Positions 1-10,588 of a stretch of 64,000 bases of DNA are shown here, in pieces. The position numbers and the translations under genes are program-made. The stretch's first letter is position 1. Each line of letters opens with the position of its first letter. This stretch comes from Dipteronia dyeriana (lineage: Eukaryota; Streptophyta; Magnoliopsida; Sapindales; Sapindaceae). Below the pieces are notes generated by a model, which had not been told where the DNA came from, made no database searches, and saw only the letters and a list, made by a program, of their open reading frames with translations. Where the stretch lies: the NCBI GenBank assembly GCA_032871835.1, contig CM065296.1:12912001-12976000 (forward strand), read 5' to 3'.

Positions 1-1665
1 AAATCTCCAGATAATGCTCATATAGGCGGGAGCTCGCGAGATCCTACCATAACCACCGAGAACCCCAACAAATCCCTCCTACTAGTGAGGACTTAGCACG
101 ACGTTTATGCGAGGCATTGCAACAACTACTGACAGACGCGGCGAGAGAATGAGTATATCTATTGGCTGCGGATGAGGCGCACCCACCAAACCCTCTGCCT
201 ACAAGGCTCCGTTCAGTTATAGTTGGGCAGGAACCAGATGGTCCAGTACCTGTAAAGAACTCGGATCAAAGCAATCAACCTAGGGGTAAAATACTCACCA
301 AGGACAGGGATCGTGAAACACCCGAAGAACCATGCCAAAGGCGGAATCATGGTCTGGTAGATCGAGATAGGCACCGAAAATATGACCGACGTAGGGATCA
401 GTCATCGTCACCATCACAAGCATCGTCATGGAACCATACACCTACGAGGGTTAGCTCAAGAGACTTGGATACAGGATGAAGATGAGCTGGAAACAGGCAT
501 GGCAATCACCCGGCGGTTTAACCATCATGGAGAACCGGTGGGAGACAGAGATGTTATAATTCAGAGCCTGACCCGAAAAGGCTAAAACAACAGGCGTCAA
601 ATGGACTCGCTGGTTAGACGATATGGATATAATGACTTATCTGACGATGATTACGATAGTCCATTAACTAGGGACATCTTGCGAACCCCATTCCTAGAAA
701 GGTTCAGGATGTCACAGTTAGAGCAATTTAAGAAGGATACAGATCCTAAAGAACACGTCAGACGGTATAAAAGCGTTATGGCTCAATATTCCCACAACGA
801 CCCTTTACTATGTCTCAAATTTCCACAAACTCTGTGAGATACAGGCTCAAGATGGTTCGAAAGGTTGCCCCCGACAAGCATCAAAAGTTTCGGTGAATTA
901 AGCAGAAGTTTCTCAAGATAATTTCTAGGCAATGTATACAGAAAAAAAATCAGTGGCTTGCCTTTCTCAGTTGAAACAAGGGAAAGATGAGTCGTTGAAA
1001 AAATACCTAGGGATATTCGGTCAGGCGGTCTTAGAAATCGGCAGTGTAAATAATGAAGCAATAATTACTGCATTCATAAACAATTTACAGAATGGATGGC
1101 TATCTTTTGACTTAAGAAGAGCCCGTCTAACTAGATATGCAGACATGATGGACATGGCTGGAGGATATACACTAGCCGAAGAAGAGGAGTTAGTCACGGG
1201 AGGATGCTACATGCATGGAGGGAGACCTGAACAAAAAGATGCCTAGTCAAAGGTACAGAACCATAAAGGAAAACAAAAAGGAAACAACAAAGAAAGAAGC
1301 AAAGGTGGGGGAAACAGGTGTAATGTTGACTAGACCACAGAGAAATTCTGAGGAAAATACACAAACCACACCCCTCTTCGAAAAAGTAGGAAGAAATCCT
1401 CGACTTATTAGAAGAAAAAAATATGGTAAAGGAGCCACGCCGACAGTCTCAGTTTGCTCGGCGAGATACAACAAAGTACTGCAGATTCCATAAGAAAACC
1501 GATCATGAGACTTCCAAATGTTACCAGCTTAGAGACTACATAGAGACCCTCATTTGGGAAGGACATCTACAAGATATAATCCTGAAAAGAGATGAGAGGT
1601 CAGAGATGAAGAAAGAGACTAGGGCCGACCATAGTTCCGGTCGGAACAAATCCCGAGGCCAATGA
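1..1665 (+). pseudogene. Tat-1 gag (capsid/nucleocapsid), fragmented
   Basis: Structural protein that would package the element RNA in cytoplasmic particles. Open pieces lie at 162-479, 601-837, 932-1246 and 1423-1665 in different frames. The 932-1246 piece holds the capsid-like retrotransposon gag region, including the run LKQGKDESLKKYL and a following INNLQNGW. The 1423-1665 piece holds a nucleocapsid-type motif, YCRFHKKTDHETSKCYQLRD, matching the CxxH...HxxxxC pattern typical of Tat gag. At least three frameshifts separate the pieces. The equivalent protein in Tat-3 (49,209-50,990) has the same layout. Identity as Tat gag is strong; the true start is off the window. Confidence 0.8.
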
Positions 1666-1819
1666 AGTAATACAAACAATCTTTAGAGGACCATCAACTG
1701 GAAGAAGTAACCAGAAGTAAACTCAGGAAATCAAAAAAACGGTAGAGGCAAGGCAGAACTTTTATGTCAACTTCGTCGAACCAGACTCGAAAAGGGTAAA
1801 AGAAGGATGAGACCCAATA

Positions 1820-2254
1820 ATGTTCACAGAGGCTGACTCACATGGGGTCGATGTTCGACCAAATGACGCCCTTGTCATAAGTGCTCTAATTGGACAAAGG
1901 GAAGTCAGAAGAATTTTAATAGACAATGGTAGTTCGGTTGATATTATCAATGTAGCTGTCTATGATCAACTCAGTTTGGACCGAAAGGATTTGCAACCTT
2001 TCCATACCCCACTCAAAGGATTCAGGGGAGTTGAGATCAGGTCTCTCGGGAAGGCAAAGTTTCCCGTAAAAATCAGAGTAGTACCCTGTCAAAGAACAGT
2101 GTTGCTCGATTTTGTAGTGGTAGACGTAGACAATTGGCCTTATAATGCGCTGTTAGGTCGGCCATTCTTGAATAAAACCAAGGCAGTAATAGTTACTTAT
2201 GCTCTCATGATCAAAGGCAGAGACAACAACGAACAAGTGTTCACCATCACATGA
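1820..2254 (+). pseudogene. Tat-1 aspartic protease domain
   Basis: Retropepsin domain that would cut the Gag-Pol polyprotein. The open segment of 144 residues contains the active-site motif ILIDNGSSVDII near residue 36 (Asp-Asn-Gly, the Tat variant of D-T/S-G) and the downstream flap/helix motif ALLGRPFLN near residue 112. It is the only Tat protease in this window with an active-site loop that looks intact: Tat-2 has Arg for Gly, and Tat-3 has lost the loop. A stop at 2252-2254 separates it from the RT segment; in a working element the two would be one polyprotein. Confidence 0.85.
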
Positions 2255-2281
2255 TCAGATCAGACCGAGCAAGAATCACTG

Positions 2282-3130
2282 TTGTTTGAGTTCGATCCGA
2301 GGGAAGAGCCAAAAGTGTCTAAAAGTGAACCAATAGAGGAAATAGTCTTAAAGGAAGATGTACCAGATAAGAAGATCAAAATCGTGGCCAGTTTAGATGG
2401 AAAGGTAAAGCAAAACCTTATTGATCTACTTAGAGAATATAAAGATGTGTTTGCCTGGAGTCATGAAGACATGGTAGGGATAGATGCCCCGAATAATATC
2501 ACATCATCTTGCTGTAGACCAAAAACAAAAACCAGTAATACAAAAAAGAATATCTTTTAACCTCGAAAGAAGCCAAATGATCAAGCTAGAAGTGGGGAAG
2601 TTACTCGCTGTAGGATCAATCAGAGAGATCAGCTGCCCTCAGTGGGTAGCCAATGTGGTCCTTATTCAGAAGAAAAATGGTCAGTGGAAAATGTGCGTCT
2701 ACCTAGGATAGACCAACTGGTTGATGCCACGTCAGACCACAAATTTCTCAGTTTCATGGATGCCTACTCAGGGTATAACCAAATCCGGATGAATAAGGCT
2801 GATGAGGGAAAAAAGGCGTTCACAACCGATCAGGGCTTATGCTGTTACACAGTAATGCCCTTTGGGCTAAAGAATGCAGAAGAAACATACCAAAGGCTGG
2901 TCAACAGAATCTTCGCACGTCAAATTGGAAGAAACATGGAAGTTTACATAGATGACATGTTGACCAAGAGTATCTCGGTAGACGGGGCATACTTCAGACC
3001 TGCGGGAAACATTCGATATGTTGAGGAGATATCAGATGAAGTTAAATCCGAACAAGTGCCTATTTAGAGTTCCTTTAGAAAGGTTCTTGGGTTTCCAAGT
3101 TCACCAGAGGGGAATCAAAGTAAACCCCAA
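2282..3130 (+). pseudogene. Tat-1 reverse transcriptase, with short deletion and frameshifts
   Basis: RNA-dependent DNA polymerase domain in three overlapping open pieces (2282-2560, 2484-2711, 2642-3067) in different frames. Visible landmarks are a linker ending in YKDVFAWSHEDM, WVANVVLIQKKNGQWKMCV, FMDAYSGYNQI, VMPFGLKNAEETYQRL and the catalytic box VYIDDML. Around 2,697-2,705 the reading passes directly from the MCV(D)Y strand to PRIDQLVDA. About 15 residues carrying the first catalytic-region motif (DYTDLN in Tat-2 and DFTDLN in Tat-3) are missing, so the enzyme could not work even if frames were intact. Confidence 0.88.
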
Positions 3131-3152
3131 GAAGTTCTAAGCCCTTCAAAAA

Positions 3153-3780
3153 ATGAACTCGCCAAGGACGCTAAAAGAAGTGCAGCGCTTAACAGGATGC
3201 TTAGCCTCCTTGGGTAGATTTATTTCAAAGGCCACAGACAAATGTGCTCCCTTTTTTAAAGTAATTAAAAAAGGAAAAGAAATCGAATGGAACGAAGAAT
3301 GCGAGCAGGCGTTCCTAAATATCAAAGAGTACCTAGGGCAAGCTCTCATCCTTTTAAAACCGAAAATGGGAGAAATACTCCACTTGTACTTATCAATTAC
3401 GGAATTAGCATCAAGCTCAGTTCTAGTCAAAAAAGAAGATGGGGTATAGAGGCCAGTATACTATACTAGCAAGGCACTTCTTCTAGCTGAAACCAAGTAT
3501 TCACAAGTAAAAAAAATGGCATTAGCATTGGTTTCGGTAGCAAGGAAGCTGAGGCCATACTTTCAGGCTTATACAATCCAGGTCCTCACCGACTGCCCAC
3601 TTAAGCAAATCTTACAGAAACCAGAAATTTCAGAAAGACTAACCAAATGGGCAATCGAGCTGAGTGAATTTGATATTCAGTACGTCCCTAGGACATCCCT
3701 CAAAGGCCAGGCTAGAGCAGATTTCGTAGCAGAATTCACAAAACCAAACCTGGAAGCAAAAAGGATACTGGGCAAGAGTT
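3153..3780 (+). pseudogene. Tat-1 RT connection and first RNase H
   Basis: The 3153-3449 piece carries the RT thumb/connection (LKEVQRLTGCLASLGRFISK, then APFFKVIKKG). The 3516-3842 piece carries RNase H of Ty3/gypsy type: ARKLRPYF, LTDCPLKQIL and the tail AIELSEFDIQYVPR. The first RNase H strand near 3,390 reads LYLSITELASS, where relatives have an acidic residue, suggesting loss of a catalytic Asp. A stop after KKEDGV (3447-3449) and a frameshift divide the domain. RNase H would remove the RNA template during cDNA synthesis. Confidence 0.82.
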
Positions 3781-4170
3781 TCTTGGGAGATTATATGTCG
3801 ATGGTTCCTCAAACACTCATGGCAGCAGGGCAGGGATTGTAGTATGCACCCCGAAAGGAGATGACGTTGGATGTGTCATGATATTTAATTTCAAAGCAAC
3901 AAATAATCAAGCTGAGTATGAGGCGTTACTAGCTAGACTTAGAGTATGCATTGCCCTCGGAGCAGATGAGGTCGAGATATTCAGTGACTCATAGGTAATC
4001 GTCAACCAAGTCCTGGACGAATACCAAGCTAGAGATGAAGGAATGATAGCTTATCGAGACATAGCAAAACAACACCTTCAAAAATTCAAGGAATATAAGA
4101 TTGTCCAAATTCCCAGGGAAGAGAATGAAAAGGTTGACGCTTTGTCCAAACTAGCATCAGCAATAACCAC
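3781..4170 (+). pseudogene. Tat-1 second (archaeal-type) RNase H
   Basis: Extra RNase H domain placed between the usual RNase H and integrase, diagnostic for the Tat lineage. Reading across one early frame change gives LYVDGSS, then GIVV, the central NNQAEYEALLA motif, EIFSDS, and the C-terminal KIVQIPREENEKVDALSKLAS. The three acidic positions expected of RNase H (D in VDGS, E in AEYEAL, D in FSDS) are all present. A TAG stop at about 3,992 directly follows FSDS. Tat-3 carries a close match at 53,262-53,680; the Tat-2 copy is more divergent. Confidence 0.85.
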
Positions 4171-4379
4171 AATCAGGCCAGAAACTATATTGGCCGCACA
4201 TCTCCTCAGACCGAGTATAGTTGAATCAAAAAACTTAGAAATCTCAGAAATTCAAACACCGCTAGACGGTTGGATGACTCAGCTGAAAAGATACCTAGAA
4301 GAAGACATACTCCCGGAAGATCCCCTAGAAGCCAAACGTGTCAGGCATCGGTTAGCAAGATACACATTGATCGAATGAG

Positions 4380-5490
4380 AACTGTACAGAAGAGGGTTTT
4401 CCCTAACAATCCAAAGATGAGTATCGGAGAAAGATGCATGTAGGATGCTATAGGAAATCCATGGTGGAGTATACGGAAATCATACTGGAGGTAAAATTTT
4501 GGCACACAAGGTACTCAGGCAAGGTTATTATTGGCCCTCTTTACTCTCGGATGCACATCAGTGTTCAGAAAGCTGCAATACATGCCAGAGGATCGCTAAA
4601 GACATTCGATAGCCCCCTGAACAACTCAGAAGCCTTACGTCCCTATGGCCATTTGCCATGTGGGGTCTAGACTTAAATGGCCTAATGTTGACAGAGACAG
4701 GGGGTGGACCAAAAAATGCAATAGTAGCCGTTGATCGTTTCACAAAATGGACGGAAACCGAAGCATTAGTACACATCACAGAAGCAAATACCATAAAATT
4801 TGTGAAGAAAAATATACTCTACAGATTTGGAGTCCCAAGCACTATCATCACTGACAACGGCACCCAGTTCAATAATCTAAAATTCGGACAGTTGTGCAAA
4901 GAGTACCAAATTTCCAATTACTACGCCACACCTGCCCATCCTCAAACGAATGGGCAAGCTGAAGCAGTAAACAAAATCATCAAGCACACACTCAAAGCAA
5001 AGCTAGATGCCAAAAAAGGAAGTTGGGTTGAACAACTTCCTGAGTTATTATGGGCATATCGGACGACAGCAAGGGCTTCTACTGGAGAGACTTCATTTAC
5101 TTTAGCGTTTGGAACAGAAGTTGTTATTCCCATAGAAACATCATATGCGTCCCCTAGGGTCAGGCTATACGATGAAGACCAGAATGTTGATATGTTATTA
5201 CAAAGTCTATATGAGCTAGAAGAAAAGAAGGAGAAATCCCGAATACGAAATATGTCATATCAGCAAATAGTGGCTTGCCACTACAATTCTCATGTTTTGA
5301 TCAGAAAATTTCAACTAGGAGACCTGGTACTCAGAAAATGTCACTGAACACGAACAACAAAGCTGCAGGATCCTTAGCTGACAAATGGGAAGGCCCGTAC
5401 AAGATTGAAGGGGTAGCTTGTCATGGAGCATATTGGATTGCACGACCAGATGGATGGGTCTTACCCTGCCATGCAACGCCCAATATTTGA
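4380..5490 (+). pseudogene. Tat-1 integrase
   Basis: Enzyme that would insert the cDNA into the chromosome. The N-terminal zinc-binding region is readable at about 4,450-4,610 (GNHTGG, then CNTCQRIA). The catalytic core is a clean ORF at 4658-5347 with the D-D-E residues in WGLDLNG, ITDNGTQF and GQAEAVNK, followed by WAYRTTARAST and FTLAFGTEVVIPIE. The C-terminal SH3-like tail is in another frame at about 5,275-5,490 (DKWEGPYKI, HGAYWIARPDG). The core is long and unbroken, the best kept piece of this polyprotein; the N- and C-terminal modules are out of frame with it. Confidence 0.9.
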
Positions 5491-6352
5491 AGATTTTTTA
5501 TCCTTGAAATTTTGTTTCCCCTTTTAGTTAGGACAATTTGTCAGGATAGTTATTTTGAAATTTAATCATTGTTAATTTTGCAGTTATAAATAAGAACCCA
5601 ACTCAGGATTTCAGAAATCTAAAGCATATGATAATAAAAACATATGAAAGACGAGCATGATAATAAGAATATGCAAATAAAATGCTCAGGGCAATTAATT
5701 TGGAAAAATTCCTGAATGGGCGGAGAAGCTCGAAGGAGCACGCTAGCCGAGCAAGGTCAGTCGACCTTAGCCAAAAGGTAAACCAGATGCACCAGATTTC
5801 AAAAAACGGTTCGGGGCACCGTCGGGAAAAACCCGGTGAGATGCGCAGCTGTGTTAAGCAATTCAAAAGCTTAACTATTCGGCAAACCCTTTAACAGACA
5901 AAACTAAGTAGTTGTCCTCAGTAACTTGTATAAGGACTCGAACATAGGATCATGGTGAGCCTTGATGTAATGTTTGGGTAGTAACCGAGTATGAAATAAT
6001 GAGTATAAATTTACTTGCTTGTTTCAAGACGGCTAAGTTAATAATATTAGCCAAATTAATAAGATACTTGGCACAAAGAAATTGCTTTAGCCAGTTTAAT
6101 AAGATACTTGGCATTAGAAAATTGTTCCGTGTAAGCGAAACCAAGTTAAATAACACACTCGGTAAAGCTACTCGGACAACAGAGTTAGCCAGTTCAATAA
6201 GATACTTGGCGTTAGAAGCTATTCGAAGTGAGTTAAAATACTCGATACTCGGTGAAATTACTCGAAGTTAACAGGTTTAAACAATGGCTTTCTAAATATA
6301 CACGAAACTTTCATTGATCAAAATTTACAAGGAAAATTTTTTACAAAAATGA
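5491..6352. other. Tat-1 post-integrase spacer
   Basis: Non-coding stretch between the integrase stop and the end of the antisense gene. It is moderately AT-rich and includes the short tandem repeats annotated separately. I see no coding signal on either strand here. It probably contains the 3' ends of both convergent transcription units. Confidence 0.6.
6030..6262 (+). repeat. Short tandem/dispersed repeats in Tat-1 3' region
   Basis: A unit of about 30 bp built around AATAAGATACTTGGC occurs at about 6,047, 6,087 and 6,185, each preceded by TTAGCCA; degenerate copies (AAGTTAA..., CTCGGTAAA) fill the gaps. Spacings are 40 and 98 bp. Tandem repeats in this position are known from Tat elements such as Retand and Ogre, where they can seed satellite DNA. 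Confidence 0.65.
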
Positions 6353-7196
6353 CTAATACTGGGACGAGGATTTGGAACTCTTGTCGATGCTCGGGTCAGG
6401 CACCATTTCATACTCACCGAGGAGATTTTCATTTTTCCAAACAATTGTGTCTACCAAATCATCCATCCACTCGCTGTAATATGCTCCAGGGATTAGGGCC
6501 AACATCAGGCGTCGAACCATCCACGCTGGATTCTTGACTGGCATAGAAGGTTGAGAGAGATTGTTCTAATGGAACCTCCGAATGCATAAGATGGGGCTCT
6601 TTACCTTGACTGTGGCAGTAAGCTCTCCATTCTTTCATCTAAGTCTGAAGGGATTCCAGGGACCGGTCCACATGGTGCTTGATCGACAGCTCCCAGTTGG
6701 TTCGAGCTTTTTCAGTTGCCCGATTTTTTACTTAAAATAATTCGTCAGCTGAAACTAACCCTCGTTGAAATTCTCGAAAGAGAAAGGCGTCATAAGTTGG
6801 GGACCTTTTGAAGCGATCAACCCCTTAGACCTCAAGTGCCAGCTTAGCCTTCTTTGATAAGGATGCGACCGTTAAGGCTTGGCATTCCATGTCTTTGATT
6901 TTCTGCTCATAATACGATTTGGCCTGTTCGGCTTTGAGCATCCATTCTTAGGCAGCAGACAGCAAATTCTGAAAGGAAACAACCTTCTCTTCCACCAAAG
7001 AAACTCTCTCTTCAGATTCCACTTGCTTAGCCAAACAATGGTCGGTAAACACCTGGGCAGAGCTCACCTCCCTTTGATAAGCCGTTTCAACTCGAGCATG
7101 GCTATCCTCGCTCTCTTTCAGCTGAGCTTCAAGATGTCTTATTCAATCAACTTGATGTTGTAACCTCTGAACAAACTCAGCAAAATCAGCCATCAT

Positions 7197-7263
7197 CTGT
7201 AAGGAAGTTAAAGTTTAAAATCTAATAGGCAAAAGACTTAAAAACAGTTGGAATAGAACTTAC
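7197..7263 (-). other. Predicted intron 2 of Tat-1 antisense gene
   Basis: 67-bp stretch on the - strand with near-consensus plant splice sites: donor TAT|GTAAGTTC, T-rich body, acceptor CTTCCTTACAG|ATGATGG. Removing it (phase 0) joins NFFNDASY to MMADFAEFVQRL, keeping the frame into the coiled coil. The unspliced sequence has in-frame stops (TTTTTAAG, TATTAG). Strong splice signals; no transcript evidence available. Confidence 0.68.
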
Positions 7264-8075
7264 ATAGGATGCGTCGTTGAAAAAATTCTAAAAACGATCA
7301 GTTGAATAACCATCTCTTAAACAACTCCATTGGTCATCCTTAATGAAAGCCTGACCAGTTGACATCCCCCTTAACATATCCTGGGGAGAAGGATATGAAG
7401 GATCTCCTGAGGATTCAGCCTTTACATCTTCAGCCTCAGGAGGTAAGAAATCCCTTTTCGGTCTGGAAGTTTCCGCTCTTCCTGCAGACTCAACTTGAAC
7501 GCTTGGTAAAATTCAAAGTTCGGTATCATCGTCACTTGATTTGATAAACGATACCACCTAAGGGATTTTATGAGGACGAGTGGGAGAGTCGGCCATCTTT
7601 CTTTTCTCAACCAGAGTACGATGAAAGCTGAGATTAGCCGCAGGATCATCCTTATCAACATCGAGGAAAGATTCGAAGAAACCAGGATCAGGATTTACTT
7701 GTTCGTCTAAAGGCTTTTCAGCTTCATCTTCATCCCCGACGGCAAACTGTTTGGTAGGAACCTCATCAATCTGGAACTTTGGCATACCAGAAACTCTGCC
7801 AAGACAATCTTTTTACCTGCCTTCATCCTTAGGAAACCTTTGGCCATCGGAGGTTTTAGCATGGCCACTCGGACCACTAGATTCCACCACGGTCGGCTGA
7901 ATGACCTCCTCAGGGATGTTCTTAGGGATCTGCTCGCCAGCCTTGCCAGATTCCTCATCCGAGTCAGGTGGAGCAATGTCTTCCTTGCTTTGGCGAGAAG
8001 CTTCTTTTTGGCTCGCCTAAAGGATCGATTTTCCTTGGCGAGCTTGAACGTCGCAGACAATGTCCGAGTCATACA

Positions 8076-8149
8076 CTAACATGATAAAGAGAACCAAGTC
8101 AGACAAGTAATATAAAAGTGAAATAGAAGAAAAAAAAAGAACCATTTAC
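8076..8149 (-). other. Predicted intron 1 of Tat-1 antisense gene
   Basis: 74-bp stretch on the - strand beginning GTAAATGG, very rich in T, ending CATGTTAG. Removing it (phase 1) joins the domain-carrying exon, whose last residues are SGYCRR, to YDSDIVCDV and the long acidic frame. Without removal the reading runs into a stop at the intron end. Inference from splice-site pattern and frame only. Confidence 0.6.
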
Positions 8150-9230
8150 ATCGCCTACAATAGCCTGAAATCTGGCTAAAAAAGCCAAGCTCTAACATCT
8201 TCTTCTCACTAAAAATATAGGGTCTACTCCTCTTTTCCAAGGTACACACTACATCCCGAGCAAGTGTGGTCAGCTCAGTATCAGAGAAGTCAAGTTTTTT
8301 CTTGTTCCATACGTCAGGAGAATAGAAAAAACAGGGAACCTTCAGCACCGTCGGATTCTCCCGGGCCGAGAGAGTAACCTCAAGTCCCAAGTTCCCTCCG
8401 GCAAAGAACCAATTGTTCTTCCAATGCTTGTTCGATGAAGGAAACCCCCACACAAAGCCTCTCTTTTTTGCATCAGAAGAGGTTTCAACTCCACGGTTCA
8501 CTTTTGTCCCCTCAGGGACCCAACAATCTGGTGGATTGGACATAAGAAAATAGGTTCCTGTCCGACCAAATTGCCTTAATGTATAAAAATGCCTGATTTC
8601 ATCTGAGGAATGTGGTGATAGGTTCATCCAGCTCCACATGTGCCACATGCACATTAAAATCTTGTAGCTATTCGGGGCAAGTTGGGCTGGATTGATCCAT
8701 ATTTTGGCTAGAAACCAAGCAATGAACGGCTGAAGAGGAAGAGTTATACCGCAGCAGAGCATGGACCCGTAAATAGCCACCATGCCAGTAGAGGGTTCCA
8801 TACGAATCTATCACCAGCAGGAGACATTGTAACTGAGTCGTCCAGGTCAAATCGAGCACGGTACTTCATGATCTTATCTACCCCGACCACATTCGGCTCA
8901 ACATCAAACCCACCCAGGCGATCAATAGAAAAAAGGGGATACGTGATATTTTGAACTCCGCATCAACGTCCCTCTCATCAACGATTTGTTCCCTAATTTG
9001 AATGATGCCTGAACCATGTTTGTGGACCTCACGCTTACTCTGATATTTTCCCATCCTGGATCGAAGAAGGACCCTATGATCAGAAATAATAGACTCAGAA
9101 CGTGATGATCAGAACTAGAACTTAAACGAACATCGGGGTAAAGCCCGGAAACATCAACACCTAAAAAAGAAGGCTCATCAGGAGGGATTTCCCCCAATAA
9201 TCTACGAACGCAGGAGACTAATTGAAAATC

Positions 9231-9780
9231 TCCACGCTCAAGCGTTTCGAAAGCTATAACGAAAAGGCATTTTCATGAAACAGGATCCATCAAAATGAAC
9301 CTTTAGAATAAAATGCAAAAAAATAAAACCTGGAAGAGCTTCAAACGGAGAATGGAGATGAATCTCTATGCGAGAAATCTGGGTTGAATATTTGCTTATG
9401 TGAAAGTAAACAGAAATAGTACCTTTTCATTTTAAAAGGGTTACTCGATAACAGACACAAAACCCTAGAGACATGAAAAGCGGAAAGAAATTGAAAAAGA
9501 GGATTTGATGACATAGGCGGCGCGTCAGGAGATGGGCAAAGTCACTTTTCATAAATGTTACTAGGGGAATGAAGCGGTGGGAAGACACGTGCCAGGAAAA
9601 GAACCGACCAAGCCCTCAGAATCTTGAAACACGTCGCAATCATTGAGATTTTGCGTGAGGGGATTTACGTAATAGCCATTAAAACAAGGCGTTGTTATTT
9701 TGGTATTAAACAAGGCGTAAAGATTAAAGGGTCAATTAAAATATTTACGCCAAGGATAAAATCCCACTCGGCAAAATATT
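9231..9780. other. Tat-1 region upstream of antisense gene
   Basis: Non-coding DNA between the antisense gene and the 3' LTR. On the - strand it holds CTAGGGTTTTGTG and CT-rich tracts of the kind seen in plant 5' leaders, so it may be the promoter/leader of the antisense gene, but I see no firm TATA box. Confidence 0.35.
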
Positions 9781-9793
9781 TTAAGGGGATAAT
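9781..9793 (+). promoter_or_regulatory. Tat-1 polypurine tract
   Basis: Purine-rich TTAAGGGGATAAT lies directly before the TGTTATAG start of the 3' LTR, the expected position for the plus-strand primer. Confidence 0.55.
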
Positions 9794-10584
9794 TGTTATA
9801 GCTATATTTTATCGAATGTACATGTCATTGACAAGGTGGATAGTCCCTTGAAAATATCCTTCAAGATATCACTAAGGAATATGAACCCGAGTAAGTCCGA
9901 ATACAGGTATTCGGTATGACAAGACCTACTCGGGACCAAGTGATGTCATATTCTACTCAGGACAAGAACGAGAAAGCCCGAATAAAGAAGTCCAATACAT
10001 AATTCGCAAATGGGTATACCAAGAGTCGTGCTCAAATATGCAAAGACATCTATATCAAAAAGAATTCCTGAAAGAATAAAGCACCAAACAGGAAACAAGT
10101 TCCAAATCGGGAAATACTTTACTTCTTTGAGAAGACTGTACATTTATATGGAAATAAAGTCCTAAACTGACTGTATCTCCAGAGTCCCATTCGATCTCCA
10201 TACGATCTCCGAAATAGGAAAGAAGTAAATAATGACTCCAACAAGCAACCAAATTGTAACTAAACACAAAAATCCTTCATTACTTGTACAACAAGGATTA
10301 GGGTTCTATGCAAATATAAATAGACCCATAATCTCATTGTTGGAGATATAGAATCACGAACGGAGAGAAAAAAAGAGAGATCGAGTATTATAATTCTTTA
10401 TTCCAAATAATGGATTTTGGCTCGGTTGTTTGCTTAACCACCCGTGGATGTTTCTCCGATCACCGGAGTTTTACCATGTAAACTAGTGTCTAACTAGCTT
10501 TAAATTGCATTCTTTTTCTTTCACTTTGACAGGTCACAATTAAATTCAATCTTGTTGACTTTCTCAGAGAAATCGACATCAACA
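9794..10584 (+). repeat. Tat-1 3' LTR
   Basis: Starts TGTTATAG after a purine tract and appears to end near ATCAACA at 10,584, giving about 790 bp with TG...CA ends. It contains a TATA-like box at 10,315 and leader-like sequence after it. The 5' LTR partner is outside the window, so the right end is an estimate fixed mainly by the start of Copia-2 homology at 10,589. Confidence 0.6.
10315..10322 (+). promoter_or_regulatory. Tat-1 LTR TATA box
   Basis: TATAAATAGA follows GGTTCTATGCAAA inside the 3' LTR; spacing and context fit an LTR core promoter. Confidence 0.6.
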
Positions 10585-10588
10585 TATC

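Larger units (their letters stand above)
6353..9230 (-). pseudogene. Tat-1 antisense gene: gypsy-type transposon domain, acidic region, coiled coil; three predicted exons
   Basis: Opposite-strand gene between integrase and 3' LTR. Predicted exon 1 (8,150 to about 9,230) encodes a domain like the Pfam 'putative gypsy type transposon' family: LPLQPFIAWFL, then NPAQLAPNSYKIL, and the hallmark GFVWGFPSSNKHWKNNWFF. Exon 2 (7,264-8,075) is acidic and low complexity (for example DSDEESGKAGEQ, GDEDEAEKP). Exon 3 (6,353-7,196) is a coiled coil (FAEFVQRLQHQVD, HLEAQLKESEDSHARVE). With the two introns removed, exons 2 and 3 stay in one frame for about 500 codons with about ten stops. One frameshift near 8,810 and another near 6,540 break it further. 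The function of this family is unknown. About 900 codons in total. Start codon not identified. Confidence 0.75.
1..10584 (+). mobile_element. Tat-1: Ty3/gypsy LTR retrotransposon, Tat lineage, 5' end outside window
   Basis: Decayed Tat-lineage element read on the + strand. The order is gag, aspartic protease, reverse transcriptase, RNase H, a second RNase H of archaeal type, integrase, a non-coding block with short tandem repeats, a long antisense ORF, a purine-rich tract and the 3' LTR. The second RNase H between RNase H and integrase, and the long 3' space with an antisense ORF, are established hallmarks of the plant Tat group (Ogre, Retand and relatives). The sense polyprotein is broken by several frameshifts and stops, so it is not autonomous. 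The 5' LTR and the start of gag lie before base 1. Confidence 0.9.
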
